A DNA stretch of 64,000 bases from Fodinicola acaciae. GTDB taxonomy: Bacteria; Actinomycetota; Actinomycetes; Mycobacteriales; HKI-0501. The notes below the pieces were generated by a model. It worked only from the letters and a program-made list of their open reading frames with translations. It did no database searches and was not told where the DNA came from. The position numbers and the translations under genes are program-made. This document shows, one piece after another, positions 7,673-16,899 of this stretch (position 1 is the first letter of the stretch; each line of letters opens with the position of its first letter). The stretch lies in the NCBI RefSeq assembly GCF_010993745.1, contig NZ_WOTN01000003.1, positions 1,364,001 through 1,428,000 of the forward strand, read 5' to 3'.

Positions 7673-8836
7673 CTAGTCGTCTCGTACACATCTGGGCTCA
7701 GTGACTTCCGCTGAAGACGAGATCCGCCAGAGCCACAGCGCCGCCACCAGACCACCGACGGACATCACCCATGGCACCCACTCGAAGCCAGCACCCGGCG
7801 CCAAGACCAGCGACGCCAGCGCGGCGCCGAGCACGGAATCCACGACGCGTACGACGAAAACCTCTCGCGACCGCTTCTGCGCCACCAGCTTGCTGACGTA
7901 CGGCAACGTGGCGGCCCAGGTCGCCAGATAGCCGGACCAGCCGATGACGGCCAGCCACGGCAACGAAAACCTGCCGCCGGTCACCAGCCAGCCAAGCGGC
8001 CCCGAAAACGCGGCCGCGATCACACCGACCAGCACGACGACACCGACGAGCAGCCACACAGCGCGGTCGGCCAGCCTCTTGGAAGGTGTGGCGGCAGCGA
8101 ATGTCGGCAGCAGAAAGCTTCCGGCACCGTTGACCACGGTTTGCGCCGGAGCAAGAAGCAATCGTGCGCCTTCCAGTGCGCCAACCGCCGCGAGTGAGCC
8201 AAAAGACGCCACCAGTACGCGCGCGAGCAGCAGCGACGCCGGCCGCAGCGTCGCCTGCGCGGACCGCCAGGTCGCGAAGCCGGCGACCGTACGAAGGCCG
8301 GTCAGGCCTGGCCGTACGACCAGAAACTCCTTGCGCGGCAGCTGAAACACCGCCACTGCGCTAGCCGCCACGGCACCGGCGGACATCGCGCCGAGAAAGC
8401 CGTCCACCGACCACGGCAGGACCCACACCACGGCGACCGACACGGCGAAATACGTCGCATCGTTGACGACGAGCCGGCCAAACTCCCGTCGCGCCATCAG
8501 CAGACGCCGGCCGGTCTCCTCGACCAGCCAGCAGCAGATCAGGATCCCCAGAAACCAGCCGTAAAACAGCACGCCGACCACCAGCCCGGCCAGACAGCCG
8601 CAGAAAAAACTCAACGACAACGCCGGTCGTACGGCCGGATCGAAGCGGTCGAGCACGGTCAGGCTGTCGCCGACCCAGCCGGTGTAGAGCGCGGTCGCGG
8701 CCACCAGAACGGCCGTACACAAGGCAAAACCGCCATAGCCGCCGGCCCCGAGCGTACGCGCCGCGAGCAGCTGCAGCACCAGGCTGGCCAAAGCGGTGAT
8801 GCCCTGCGAGACAATCGCGTACGACGCGCGCCTCAC
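7673..8836 (-). CDS. Polysaccharide flippase (Wzx/MATE-like)
   Basis: 387 residues from a GTG at 8836 that overlaps the stop of the upstream gene in a GTGA; the longer open frame is a shadow of that gene. The protein is almost entirely hydrophobic, with about 11-12 predicted transmembrane segments beginning YAIVSQGITALASLVLQLLAARTLGAGGYG, the typical N-terminus of oligosaccharide flippases of the MOP superfamily. Its job would be moving lipid-linked repeat units across the membrane for the exopolysaccharide pathway of this region. Translational coupling to the Wzc-like gene supports that. The C-terminus (after LWLWRISSSAEV) runs into sequence just before the group II intron remnant and might be altered by it. 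Confidence 0.8.
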   Translation of the reverse strand: MRRASYAIVSQGITALASLVLQLLAARTLGAGGYGGFALCTAVLVAATALYTGWVGDSLTVLDRFDPAVRPALSLSFFCGCLAGLVVGVLFYGWFLGILICCWLVEETGRRLLMARREFGRLVVNDATYFAVSVAVVWVLPWSVDGFLGAMSAGAVAASAVAVFQLPRKEFLVVRPGLTGLRTVAGFATWRSAQATLRPASLLLARVLVASFGSLAAVGALEGARLLLAPAQTVVNGAGSFLLPTFAAATPSKRLADRAVWLLVGVVVLVGVIAAAFSGPLGWLVTGGRFSLPWLAVIGWSGYLATWAATLPYVSKLVAQKRSREVFVVRVVDSVLGAALASLVLAPGAGFEWVPWVMSVGGLVAALWLWRISSSAEVTEPRCVRDD

Positions 8837-10329
8837 GGCTGCGGCGCGGCGGCCCGCCGAGTCGGTCGCGCGGTGGCGCTGAAGGTGAAGACGTGGCCGA
8901 CGACCGTCACCGAATAGAGGTCGAGCTGCTGGACCAGCCGGCGCAGCGGTCCGAGCGTGGTGCCGCGCCGAGTGACCACCAACGCGGCGCCGCAGTGCCG
9001 CGCCATCGCGGCCGCGTCCGGCGAGCTGACCAGCGGCGACGAGTCGACGATCACCAGGTCGTACTTGGTCCGCATCTCGACCAGCGCCTTGGCCATCGCG
9101 GCGGAGGAAAACAGGCTCGGCGTGTTGCCGTACGACCCGCCGGCCGGCATCAGCCACAGCGTGCTGTCGCCGCCGAGGTCGACCGAATACGTGCACTCGT
9201 CGACGGTGGCGTGCTGCGAGGCCAGCGCCGCCAGGCCGCGCCCCTCCCTGGCCAGGCCGAACAGCTCGGAAAGCCGCTGCACGCGCAGGTCGCCGTCGAC
9301 GATCAGCACGCGCGCACCGTCACGCGCCGCAGCCGCGGCGAGGTGCAACGCGGTGGTCGTGCGCCCCTCGGCACGGGTCGCACCGGTGATCATCAGGACG
9401 CCGCCACCCATCGTCGCCTGCAGTCCAGAGGCCACCAGTTGGTAACTCTCCGAAGGCATGTTGGCGACATGGTCGAGCGTCACGGCCTCCGTGCGGGGCA
9501 CCTCCGGCACCTCGCCGAGCAGCGGCGCGCCGATGATCGCGCCGGCGTCCTCGGCCGAGCGCGCTCGCCGGTCGCGGTCGGCGCGCAGCCAGGCCAGCGC
9601 GCCGGCGAGCAGCAGCCCGAGCGCCAGACCGACGGCCGCCTCGCGCAACGGCAGGCCGCCACCGGTCGCCGCGTCCGTGGTCGCCGGCGACACAAACGAC
9701 ACGCCACTGCCGAAAAGTGACGACGTCAGGCGGATGTTGTTCGCCTCGACGTCCAATTTGGACAGTGCTGCCGCCGCCGAGCTCTGGCCGGCGCGGTCCG
9801 CCGGCGTACGCGGCACGGCGGCGAGTTGCTCGACGACCTTGGCTCTGGTGGCGGCCACCGCGGCCAGCGCCGAGTCGGTCGCCGCGGCGACGTCCTGCTT
9901 GGTTTCGTCCTGGTAGGCCTGCACCACGGCGTTGGCGACGCGCACCGCCTGCGCCGCGCCGTACGCCGTCGCGGTCACCACGATCGCCTCGCCGCTGTCA
10001 CTCGCGGTAGCGGTGACGTTGGTCCGCAGGTCGGCCGCGGACGTGTCCTTGAGAAGCTTCGCGGCCTGCTGGAGGACGCGGTCGGAGGTCGCGTAGATCG
10101 CGCGCTGCTTCACATAGCGTACGAACGCGGCCTCGCTGTTGATCGTCACGCCGATGACGTTGTCCTGCGCCGGCGTCGCGAGCGCCATCTCCGCCTTCGC
10201 GGTCGACTCGCCTTTCAGCACGAAGGTGGCGACGACGCTGAGCAGCACGACGAACAGGACGATGGCCGCGGAGGTGGCCCGATAGCGCCACAGCGCCTCC
10301 AGGATCCCCGGCGCGGATCGGTCATCCAT
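8833..10329 (-). CDS. Wzz/Wzc-like polysaccharide chain-length protein with degenerate kinase domain
   Basis: 498 residues. Two transmembrane helices (about 20-38 and 230-248) flank an extracytoplasmic Wzz-type domain, followed by a cytoplasmic BY-kinase/ParA-like domain. The Walker A' box is intact (VLIVDGDLR, 341-349), as is Walker B (YDLVIVDSSP, 423-432). In Walker A the normally invariant Lys is Arg (TGATRAEGRTTTA, R323), and the C-terminus lacks the tyrosine cluster of autophosphorylating kinases. It probably regulates polymer length or export as a scaffold rather than as a normal tyrosine kinase. Operon with the flippase; divergent from the beta-helix gene 51 bases away. Confidence 0.85.
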   Translation of the reverse strand: MDDRSAPGILEALWRYRATSAAIVLFVVLLSVVATFVLKGESTAKAEMALATPAQDNVIGVTINSEAAFVRYVKQRAIYATSDRVLQQAAKLLKDTSAADLRTNVTATASDSGEAIVVTATAYGAAQAVRVANAVVQAYQDETKQDVAAATDSALAAVAATRAKVVEQLAAVPRTPADRAGQSSAAAALSKLDVEANNIRLTSSLFGSGVSFVSPATTDAATGGGLPLREAAVGLALGLLLAGALAWLRADRDRRARSAEDAGAIIGAPLLGEVPEVPRTEAVTLDHVANMPSESYQLVASGLQATMGGGVLMITGATRAEGRTTTALHLAAAAARDGARVLIVDGDLRVQRLSELFGLAREGRGLAALASQHATVDECTYSVDLGGDSTLWLMPAGGSYGNTPSLFSSAAMAKALVEMRTKYDLVIVDSSPLVSSPDAAAMARHCGAALVVTRRGTTLGPLRRLVQQLDLYSVTVVGHVFTFSATARPTRRAAAPQP

Positions 10330-10380
10330 GCACTCAGGTTACTGCCGGCGCGAGCGCGAAACGGCGGAACGGACGAATTC

Positions 10381-12189
10381 ATGGTTTACGCTTTTGCGAT
10401 GCGGCGGCTGATTGTGACCGGCGTCGTGGCCATCGTGGCGGTGGTCGCGGCGGTGGTAGGCGTACGGCTTTTCTGGACCGACCAGCCCGGCGCGATGAGC
10501 TCGGAAAACGGTGACCCGCCGGCGGCCGACCAGGCACGCACCGACCGCGCGAACGCCGTTTCGGCGAGCATTCCGGTCACGCATTATCCTGTCCCGGCGG
10601 ACAGCGTTTTCGTGGCACCCGGCGGCGATGACAACGCGGCCGGCAGCAAAACCTCGCCATTGCGTACGGTCGGGGCCGCGCTGCGCAAGGTCTCCGCCGG
10701 CGGCACTGTCGTGCTGCGCGCCGGTGTTTACCGCGAAACGGTCGGCGGAGTGTCGCGGCCGTTCGTGCTGCAGCCCTATCCCGGCGAACAGGCCTGGTTG
10801 TCCGGCGCTGACGTCGTACGGGGTTGGACCGCGGACGGCTCCGCGTGGCGACACGACGGCTGGAACATCACTTTGTGCCACACCTGTTTCCTGCCGGAGA
10901 TCGTCGACCCGGCCGATCCGCTGGCTGGCTGGCCAGACATGGTTTTTCTGGACGGTCGGGCATTGCGGCAGGTGCCCAGCCGGTCGGCCGTACGCGCCGG
11001 CACGTTTTTCGTTGACCCGGACCGGCATGCGCTCTACGTCGGCACGTCGCCAGACGGCCACGCGGTCGAGTCGGCCACCCGGCCGCAGTTCATGGTGCTC
11101 AATCCCGGAGCGACCGGCACAGTGATCCGCGGCATCGGCTTCCGGCATTTCGCGTCCAACCAGGAATATTCCGATCGTCCAGCGATGGTGTCGGTGAACG
11201 CACGGCACGTGACGTTCGAGAAGGACGCGTTCGTCGAGTCGGCTTCGACCGGCATTCTGGTCGGCCAACCCGAGGCAACCGTCACCGGCAGCGTCTTCGT
11301 GCGCAACGGTCTGGTCGGTCTGCTGGCCAACCGCGCCGACGGCATCCGGATCGTCGGGAACACCGTCATCGGCAACAACGCCGAGCATTTCGCGCTGAGC
11401 GGTCAGGCCGTCGGCGCGGCCGGCATCAAGATCACCCGTACGAAACGGCCGTATGTCGCGGAAAACGTGTTCCGCGACAACAATGCCAACGGCTGGTGGT
11501 GCGACCTGGGCTGCAGCGACGCGGTGGTGATCGGCAACCTGTCCGCCGGCAACCGTGGCAGCGGACTGTTCTACGAGGTGTCCACGCGCGCGCTGATCGC
11601 CTCCAACGTGATGTCCGGAAACAGCAGGCTCGGTCTGAAAATTTCCAGCGCCGACAACGTACGCGTCGTCAACAACACGTTCGTCGGCACGCAGCTCGGC
11701 GTCTACAACGACCCGCGCGACTCCGACTCCGACGCGTACTCGTCCGGCCAGCCATGGGTCAGCACCGACACCCGGCTGCTCAACAACCTGATGGTCGGCG
11801 GCGGCACCTTCATCGACACCGCCGACTACAAGGACCCGCCGCGGATGGACGCCGGCAGGATGATCGTGCAAAGCGACGGCGGTGTTTACGCGCGTACGGA
11901 CACCTCTGGCGTCCTGGTGTCGTGGTGGCTGTCACCGTCCAATGTGGACACCTACGGCTCGGTGGCGGCGTGGCGGTCGGCCACCGGCCGCGAGCCACAC
12001 GGCATCGAGACGACATCGTCGGCCAACGCGCTTTTCGTCAATCCGTCCGGGTACGATTTCCGGCTCCGTCCAGGCATTCCTGCCGCCGACGGTGGACAGC
12101 CGCTGCCGGCCGACATCGCCGGCATTCTCGGCGTGTCCGTCGACAGCTCACCGGCTCGCGGTGCGCTGGCCGGCGCCGGCGTCAGCTGA
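10381..12189 (+). CDS. Exported right-handed parallel beta-helix protein
   Basis: 602 residues from the ATG at 10381 (an in-frame ATG at 10399 is possible). One N-terminal membrane anchor or uncleaved signal (LIVTGVVAIVAVVAAVVGVRLFW) is followed by VFVAPGGDDNAAGSKTSPLRTVGAAL, the entry motif of pectate-lyase-like beta-helix proteins, then many short coils with GNTVIGN, ENVFRDNNA, GNLSAGNRGSG, SNVMSGNS and NNTFVGT. These stacked repeats bind or cleave polysaccharides in relatives (lyases, epimerases). The position beside flippase and Wzc genes suggests modification of the exopolymer outside the membrane. The 3' end overlaps the convergent propeller pseudogene by 8 bases. Confidence 0.8.
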   Translation: MVYAFAMRRLIVTGVVAIVAVVAAVVGVRLFWTDQPGAMSSENGDPPAADQARTDRANAVSASIPVTHYPVPADSVFVAPGGDDNAAGSKTSPLRTVGAALRKVSAGGTVVLRAGVYRETVGGVSRPFVLQPYPGEQAWLSGADVVRGWTADGSAWRHDGWNITLCHTCFLPEIVDPADPLAGWPDMVFLDGRALRQVPSRSAVRAGTFFVDPDRHALYVGTSPDGHAVESATRPQFMVLNPGATGTVIRGIGFRHFASNQEYSDRPAMVSVNARHVTFEKDAFVESASTGILVGQPEATVTGSVFVRNGLVGLLANRADGIRIVGNTVIGNNAEHFALSGQAVGAAGIKITRTKRPYVAENVFRDNNANGWWCDLGCSDAVVIGNLSAGNRGSGLFYEVSTRALIASNVMSGNSRLGLKISSADNVRVVNNTFVGTQLGVYNDPRDSDSDAYSSGQPWVSTDTRLLNNLMVGGGTFIDTADYKDPPRMDAGRMIVQSDGGVYARTDTSGVLVSWWLSPSNVDTYGSVAAWRSATGREPHGIETTSSANALFVNPSGYDFRLRPGIPAADGGQPLPADIAGILGVSVDSSPARGALAGAGVS

Positions 12190-13674
12190 CCACCACCGAC
12201 GCGGAGTTCGGCGTGGATCGCGCGTTGCCAAACGGATCCACCGCGCGTACGCGGTAATAGTGTGACGAGCCGGTGACAAGTCCACTGTCGGTGAACGAAA
12301 CCGACGGCAGAGTCCAGAAGTTCGACGCGACCGTGGTCGTGTGGACCGAAGTCGCCGCGTTGTCACGGACCACCCCGTAGCGGAGGTTGGCGTTGTCCCT
12401 GTCCCAGGTCGTCTTCCAGGTCACCTTCAGCTTTCCGCCGCCGGCCTCCGTGACGGTCGGCGCGGCATAAGGCACCTCGGCCGGATCGACGTCCGGCGCG
12501 ACCGAGGTCGGCGCGAACCGCGTCAGACCCTGTTGCGCCACCCCGCCGACCTGGGTGAACTCGCCGCCGACCCAGAGATAGCTGTTGTCGTTGGCCATAG
12601 CCCACGGACCCTGCTTGTAGTACGAGTCGGCCGGTCCGTAGTTGATCTGCGGAAACCAGTGCAGTAGCTGGTTTTTGGCGGCTCCGCCGGAACTCGCGGT
12701 CTCGGCGAGCAGTCGCTGGTAGGTCGCCGGACTGGTCTGCGGCCAGCCACCCATCGAACTGCAGTCATGTGCGTGCGATCCGCTGTAGACAACGCCGTTT
12801 TGCACGGCGACCGTCGTGGTCGCGCCGAGACACGTGTCTTTCCACAGCAGATTGCCGGTGTTCGTGTCGACCGCCAGCCGGCCGTCGAAGACACCGCCGC
12901 CTTCGCCATACGCTCCGGCGTACACGGTCGGCCCGGAGACCGCCAGGCTGGTGACACCGGAATAGCGCGTGCCGACGCGCGCCGGAATCGGCCGGCTGTT
13001 CCACTGCGTCAGCGCTCCGTTTCCGGTCGCGCTCACCGCGCCGATGGCGTTTTCGGTGCTGCCGTTGAGATGATCGAAGTCGCCGCCGACGATGACGCGA
13101 GTGCCGTCGGAGCTGAGCGCCAACGAGCGTACGGGACCGCCGCGGAAATCGGCTCCAGCGCGCCTGTCGACAGATTCACACCGGCGAACCTGCTCCGCGA
13201 CTGGCCGTCCACCGCGGTGAAATCGCCACCGAAATAGACGACGTTGCCGTCAGGCGACGCACCGACACCGAAAACCGCCTCACAGAGCCAGCGGTTGGTG
13301 CCGACCGACTCGCATTCCGCACCTGGATTGGAGGTCGAGGTGTACGTCGTACCCGTGACGGTGTGGTGGAAGGACGTCGGCGCGCCGGTCGCGATGTTCA
13401 GCGCGGCGAGATTTTTGTGCGCCTGCTGGCCAGAGCCACCCGGTGCGGCGCCCGGCGGTCGCAGGTTGTTGAAGTTTCCACCGGCCACGATGGTGTCGCC
13501 GGCACGCGCGAGAGACCACACGATGCCGTCGGCCTGCCAGGTGGACAGCGGATCGGCGGTGACCGTCGCCGGCTGGCCGGCCGGTGGCGCGGTGTCGGCG
13601 ACGGCCGGCGCGGCGACCGCGATCCCCGCCAAAAGCACCGAAACAGCGACAAGGCGACCCAGCGTACGCGACAT
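12182..13674 (-). pseudogene. Secreted beta-propeller/fibronectin III protein, broken by a one-base frameshift
   Basis: The N-terminal part (from ATG 13674; signal peptide ending APAVADTAP) reads in one frame to about 13150. The rest, from ADFRGGPVRSLALSSDGTRV onward, reads in another. The join falls at GAGCC/GATTTC (about 13150-13153); restoring one base gives a continuous protein of roughly 497 residues. The sequence has YxGGDF propeller blades and a C-terminal fibronectin III domain (APTVTEAGGGKLKVTW..SNFWTLPSVSF). The intact paralogue at 16900-19236 shares blade order and spacing, and has one more blade and a LamG domain. Both pieces are well conserved, so the lesion is recent or a sequence error. 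Confidence 0.8.
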
Positions 13675-13726
13675 TCGTGGCTTTCTGCCTGGAAAAGTTC
13701 GCCGACCGCGTCACGCTAACCGGCGC

Positions 13727-13763
13727 GCCGATCTGGACGAATAGGCTGTTCGTCCAGATCGGC
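13727..13763. promoter_or_regulatory. Perfect 15-bp palindrome in a divergent promoter region
   Basis: GCCGATCTGGACGAA (13727-13741) and its exact reverse complement (13749-13763) are separated by 7 bases. The palindrome lies upstream of both the propeller gene (start 13674) and the small gene starting at 13810, so it is not an ordinary terminator. A dimeric repressor site or a 5'-leader hairpin are the likely readings. Confidence 0.6.
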
Positions 13764-13809
13764 CTCGACCCCGCGGCCGGTCATCGGCATATCGCGTAGA
13801 ATGCGGCGG

Positions 13810-14148
13810 ATGACGACGAGGACGGCGCGGGCCAGGAGCTGGGCTCTTGCCGTGCTGCTCGCCGTCGTCGCCTCCTTCGCCGTTGGCGGCTTCCAGGCTT
13901 CACGTACGGTGCCGGCGGCGGTGTCCGTGGCGGCGAGCCACGCGACATACGAGGCGACCGCGCCGCAACGCGCGATCGGGCCGGTGCACACACCGCCGGC
14001 GCACGAGATTTTGCCGTACGCCATCGCGAGCACACCGGCGACCGTCGATCCACCGTCATGGCAGCAGACCCGGCTCACCATTGTGGAGCCACCGAAAACC
14101 GCCGAGCGGCTTCCCGGCACCGGCGTACGCGCACCACCTTTCCGGTAG
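13810..14148 (+). CDS. Small secreted or membrane-anchored protein of unknown function
   Basis: 112 residues from the ATG at 13810. A TAGAAT box (13797-13802) ends 7 bases before this ATG, which suggests a leaderless mRNA and favours it over the in-frame ATG at 13801. An Arg-rich start (TTRTARARS) precedes one hydrophobic helix (WALAVLLAVVASFAVGGF) and a short Ala/Pro/Thr-rich outer part ending APPFR. I recognise no family. The gene runs 62 bases ahead of secDF in the same direction and may be part of its transcript. Confidence 0.55.
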   Translation: MTTRTARARSWALAVLLAVVASFAVGGFQASRTVPAAVSVAASHATYEATAPQRAIGPVHTPPAHEILPYAIASTPATVDPPSWQQTRLTIVEPPKTAERLPGTGVRAPPFR

Positions 14149-14210
14149 CAGACCGCATCTTTCCTCACCTGGCCCCGGCCAGGACTTCTGCCGTGAAGGA
14201 AACCCTTTCC

Positions 14211-16442
14211 ATGCCGCGTACATCCGCGCGGCGAGACCTGATCTGGCGTGCTCTGCTGTCGCTGATCGTGCTCGCCGCCTCTGCCTATCTGCTGTTGACC
14301 ACGGTGCCTCGCCTCGGCCTCGACCTGCGCGGCGGCACCCAGATCGTGTTGGACGCACACGATTCTCCGACCGCCAAAGCCGACGCGGCCGCCACCGACC
14401 GCACGATCGAGGTGCTGCGCCGGCGGATCGACGCGCTCGGTGTGAGCGAGCCGACCTTGGCTCGCAGCGGCGAAAAACGCATCGTCGTCGAGCTGCCCGG
14501 CGTGCAGGATCCGGCCGAGGCCGTCCGGGTCATCGGCCGTACGGCCAAGCTCAGCTTCCATTCCGTCGCCGGTGTCGCCGGCCAGACGCGTGACGAGTCC
14601 GGTCAGCCGCTGCAACTCGGACCGGCCGCGCTGAGCGGCGACGGCGTCGAGTCGGCACAGGCCGGCTCCGATCCGCAGGTCGGTCCCGGCTGGTTCGTGA
14701 ACGTCGAGTTCAAGGCACATGCCGGCCAGTCGTGGGAAAAGCTCACCGCTCAGGCCGCCTGTGCCGAGTCCGGCGATCCGCGGCGACGCGTCGCGATCGT
14801 GCTTGACGGCAAGGTGATCTCGTCGCCGCAGGTCGACGAGAAAGTCGGCTGCGGCACCGGGATGATCGGCGGGAAAACCACGATCACCGGCCGGTTCACC
14901 GCGGAAGAAGCACAAAACCTCGCGCTGCTGATCAATGCGGGAGCACTGCCGTTGCCGGTGCAGATCGTCGAGCAGCGTACGATCGGACCGACGCTCGGCG
15001 CCGAAGCGATCGATGCCAGCGCACAGGCCGCGGTGATCGGCCTGGCGTTGACGGCGATATTCCTGATCGTCGTCTACTGGGCCGCCGGTGCGATCGCGGT
15101 CGTCTCACTTCTGGGATATGCGGCCGTTTCGTACGCCGCGTTGCTCGCGATCGGCGCGACACTCACGTTGCCGGGCCTGGCCGGATTCGTGCTGGCGATC
15201 GGAATGGCGGTCGACGCGACCGTACTTGTCTTTGAGAGAGCCAGAGAAGAACGACTGTTGCGCGGCGTCGCATTGCACGCCGCGATCGACCGTGGTTTCC
15301 GCGGTGCGATGTCGGCGATCATCGACTCCAACGTCACCACTCTGCTCGCCGCCGGCCTGCTGTTCTGGCTCGCGTCCGGACCGGTACGCGGTTTCGGTGT
15401 CACGCTGACCATCGGCGTGCTCGCGTCGCTGTTCACCTCGCTGGTGCTGACCAGGCTGCTGCTCCGGATCGCCCTGCGGGGACCGGAAAAACTGAGCGGC
15501 CTGAGTCATGAGGGCGGCGTGCGGCGGTGGGTCAATCGGCGCAACCCGAATTTCCTGGCGCATCCACGCAAATGGCTGATCGGCGCCGGCGTCGCGCTCT
15601 GCCTGGCGCTGACCGGGCTGGTCGTGCAGGGACCCAACTTCGGCGTCGAGTTCACCGGCGGCCGGGTGCTGGAATATCAGACGGCGACCAAGACCGAGGT
15701 CGAGCGCGTCCGTACGGCCGTATCGTCGGCCGGTTTTCCGCGCGCTGTGGTGCAAACCTCCGGCGACGACAAGATCTCGGTGCGGACCGAGCCGGTCGAC
15801 CAGCAGCAGGCGACGCGGATCCGCGCTGCCATCGAGAAAGTCGCCGGCAAGGCGACCCAGGTCAGGGACGACAAGATCGGCCCGAGCCTCGGTGAGGAGT
15901 TGCGTACGAGTGCCGTGATCGCACTCTGCCTCGCCGTCGCCGCGCAGCTGGTGTATTTGGCCGTACGCTTCGACTGGCGGCTCGGCCTGGCCAGTGTGAT
16001 CGCGATGACGCAGGACGCGCTGCTCGTCATCGGCGTTTTCGCCTGGCTCGGCAAAAGTTTCGACGGCGTGTTCCTGGCCGCGCTGCTCACCGTGATCGGC
16101 TATTCGGTGAACGACACGGTCGTCGTCTTCGACCGCGTACGCGAGATCCGGCAACGAAAACGCCGCCAGCCGTTCGCCGAGACGGTCGGCAGCGCGGTGC
16201 TGCAGACCCTGCCGCGTACGGTCAACACCGGCATCGGTGTCATCTTCGTGCTCGGTGCGTTGTTGGTCCTTGGCGACGGATCGCTGTCGGACTTCGCGTT
16301 GGCATTGTTGCTGGGGTTGATCGTGGGGACCGCCTCGACGGTCGTGACGGCCGGTCCGATCGCGATCGTCCTGGATCGTCACCGCAAACCGTCGGCCGTA
16401 CGCACCAAACCCCAGCCTCGGCGGCGAGGCGCCGTCGTCTGA
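14211..16442 (+). CDS. secDF: Protein-export membrane protein SecDF (fused SecD and SecF)
   Basis: 743 residues from the ATG at 14211 with GAAGGA upstream; a GTG at 14193 is a possible longer start. The SecD half has the D1 motif LGLDLRGGTQIVL near residue 40, the P1 periplasmic domain, and the D4-type GMAVDATVLVFERAREE. The SecF half follows directly (NFGVEFTGGRVLEYQ..IGYSVNDTVVVFDRVREIR). About twelve transmembrane segments are expected. SecDF uses the proton gradient to finish protein export through SecYEG. Most actinomycetes have separate secD and secF beside yajC; a fused copy inside an exopolysaccharide/secreted-protein region looks like an accessory export factor, perhaps for the large secreted proteins next to it. 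Confidence 0.92.
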   Translation: MPRTSARRDLIWRALLSLIVLAASAYLLLTTVPRLGLDLRGGTQIVLDAHDSPTAKADAAATDRTIEVLRRRIDALGVSEPTLARSGEKRIVVELPGVQDPAEAVRVIGRTAKLSFHSVAGVAGQTRDESGQPLQLGPAALSGDGVESAQAGSDPQVGPGWFVNVEFKAHAGQSWEKLTAQAACAESGDPRRRVAIVLDGKVISSPQVDEKVGCGTGMIGGKTTITGRFTAEEAQNLALLINAGALPLPVQIVEQRTIGPTLGAEAIDASAQAAVIGLALTAIFLIVVYWAAGAIAVVSLLGYAAVSYAALLAIGATLTLPGLAGFVLAIGMAVDATVLVFERAREERLLRGVALHAAIDRGFRGAMSAIIDSNVTTLLAAGLLFWLASGPVRGFGVTLTIGVLASLFTSLVLTRLLLRIALRGPEKLSGLSHEGGVRRWVNRRNPNFLAHPRKWLIGAGVALCLALTGLVVQGPNFGVEFTGGRVLEYQTATKTEVERVRTAVSSAGFPRAVVQTSGDDKISVRTEPVDQQQATRIRAAIEKVAGKATQVRDDKIGPSLGEELRTSAVIALCLAVAAQLVYLAVRFDWRLGLASVIAMTQDALLVIGVFAWLGKSFDGVFLAALLTVIGYSVNDTVVVFDRVREIRQRKRRQPFAETVGSAVLQTLPRTVNTGIGVIFVLGALLVLGDGSLSDFALALLLGLIVGTASTVVTAGPIAIVLDRHRKPSAVRTKPQPRRRGAVV

Positions 16443-16899
16443 GCCGGACAACCGTCACCCCGCGACGACACCTGCGGGATGTCCGTTGCCACAAGATCAA
16501 CATACGACCAACGCACCAGAAGAGGCCGCAATACGAGATGACTGTTCACATTCTGGGACGACATCTGGTCAGACACATGTCGCGGTTGTCTGTGTTGCTG
16601 ATGTGACCCATGTGGTGGCGATCCGGCTGCCTGAGGCCTGTATAGGTTCCTCGCTATGTCCGATTGCGACGCTGTTGCTCTTCTGTACCGCTACACAAGC
16701 CAACAAAGCCGCAATCGGACATAGCTGAGGACCGACGCATCCGATTATCGGACAGAAAGGCCGAGAAGCAGCCTCTGGAGTCACACCAACCTCACCCACA
16801 CCCACGAAATGCGTGAAACCAGAACCAATCCCACATCATGACACAGCGGCCCGCCCCCACATCGGGCCAAAAGCCCGAGCGGAGCTCGGCTCCTGAGGC
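16443..16899. other. 457-bp convergent intergenic region with a long imperfect palindrome
   Basis: It lies between the stops of secDF and of the LamG protein gene. GCTATGTCCGATTGCG (16653-16668) pairs perfectly with 16710-16725, and flanking TCCTC/GAGGA extends the stem to 21 bp with one bulge (16648-16731, loop about 41 bases). A smaller palindrome CCGAT-T-ATCGG follows near 16740. Short frames through it on both strands are not convincing genes. The large loop and the repeated TCCGAT motif suggest a mobile palindromic repeat as much as a bidirectional terminator. Confidence 0.5.
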
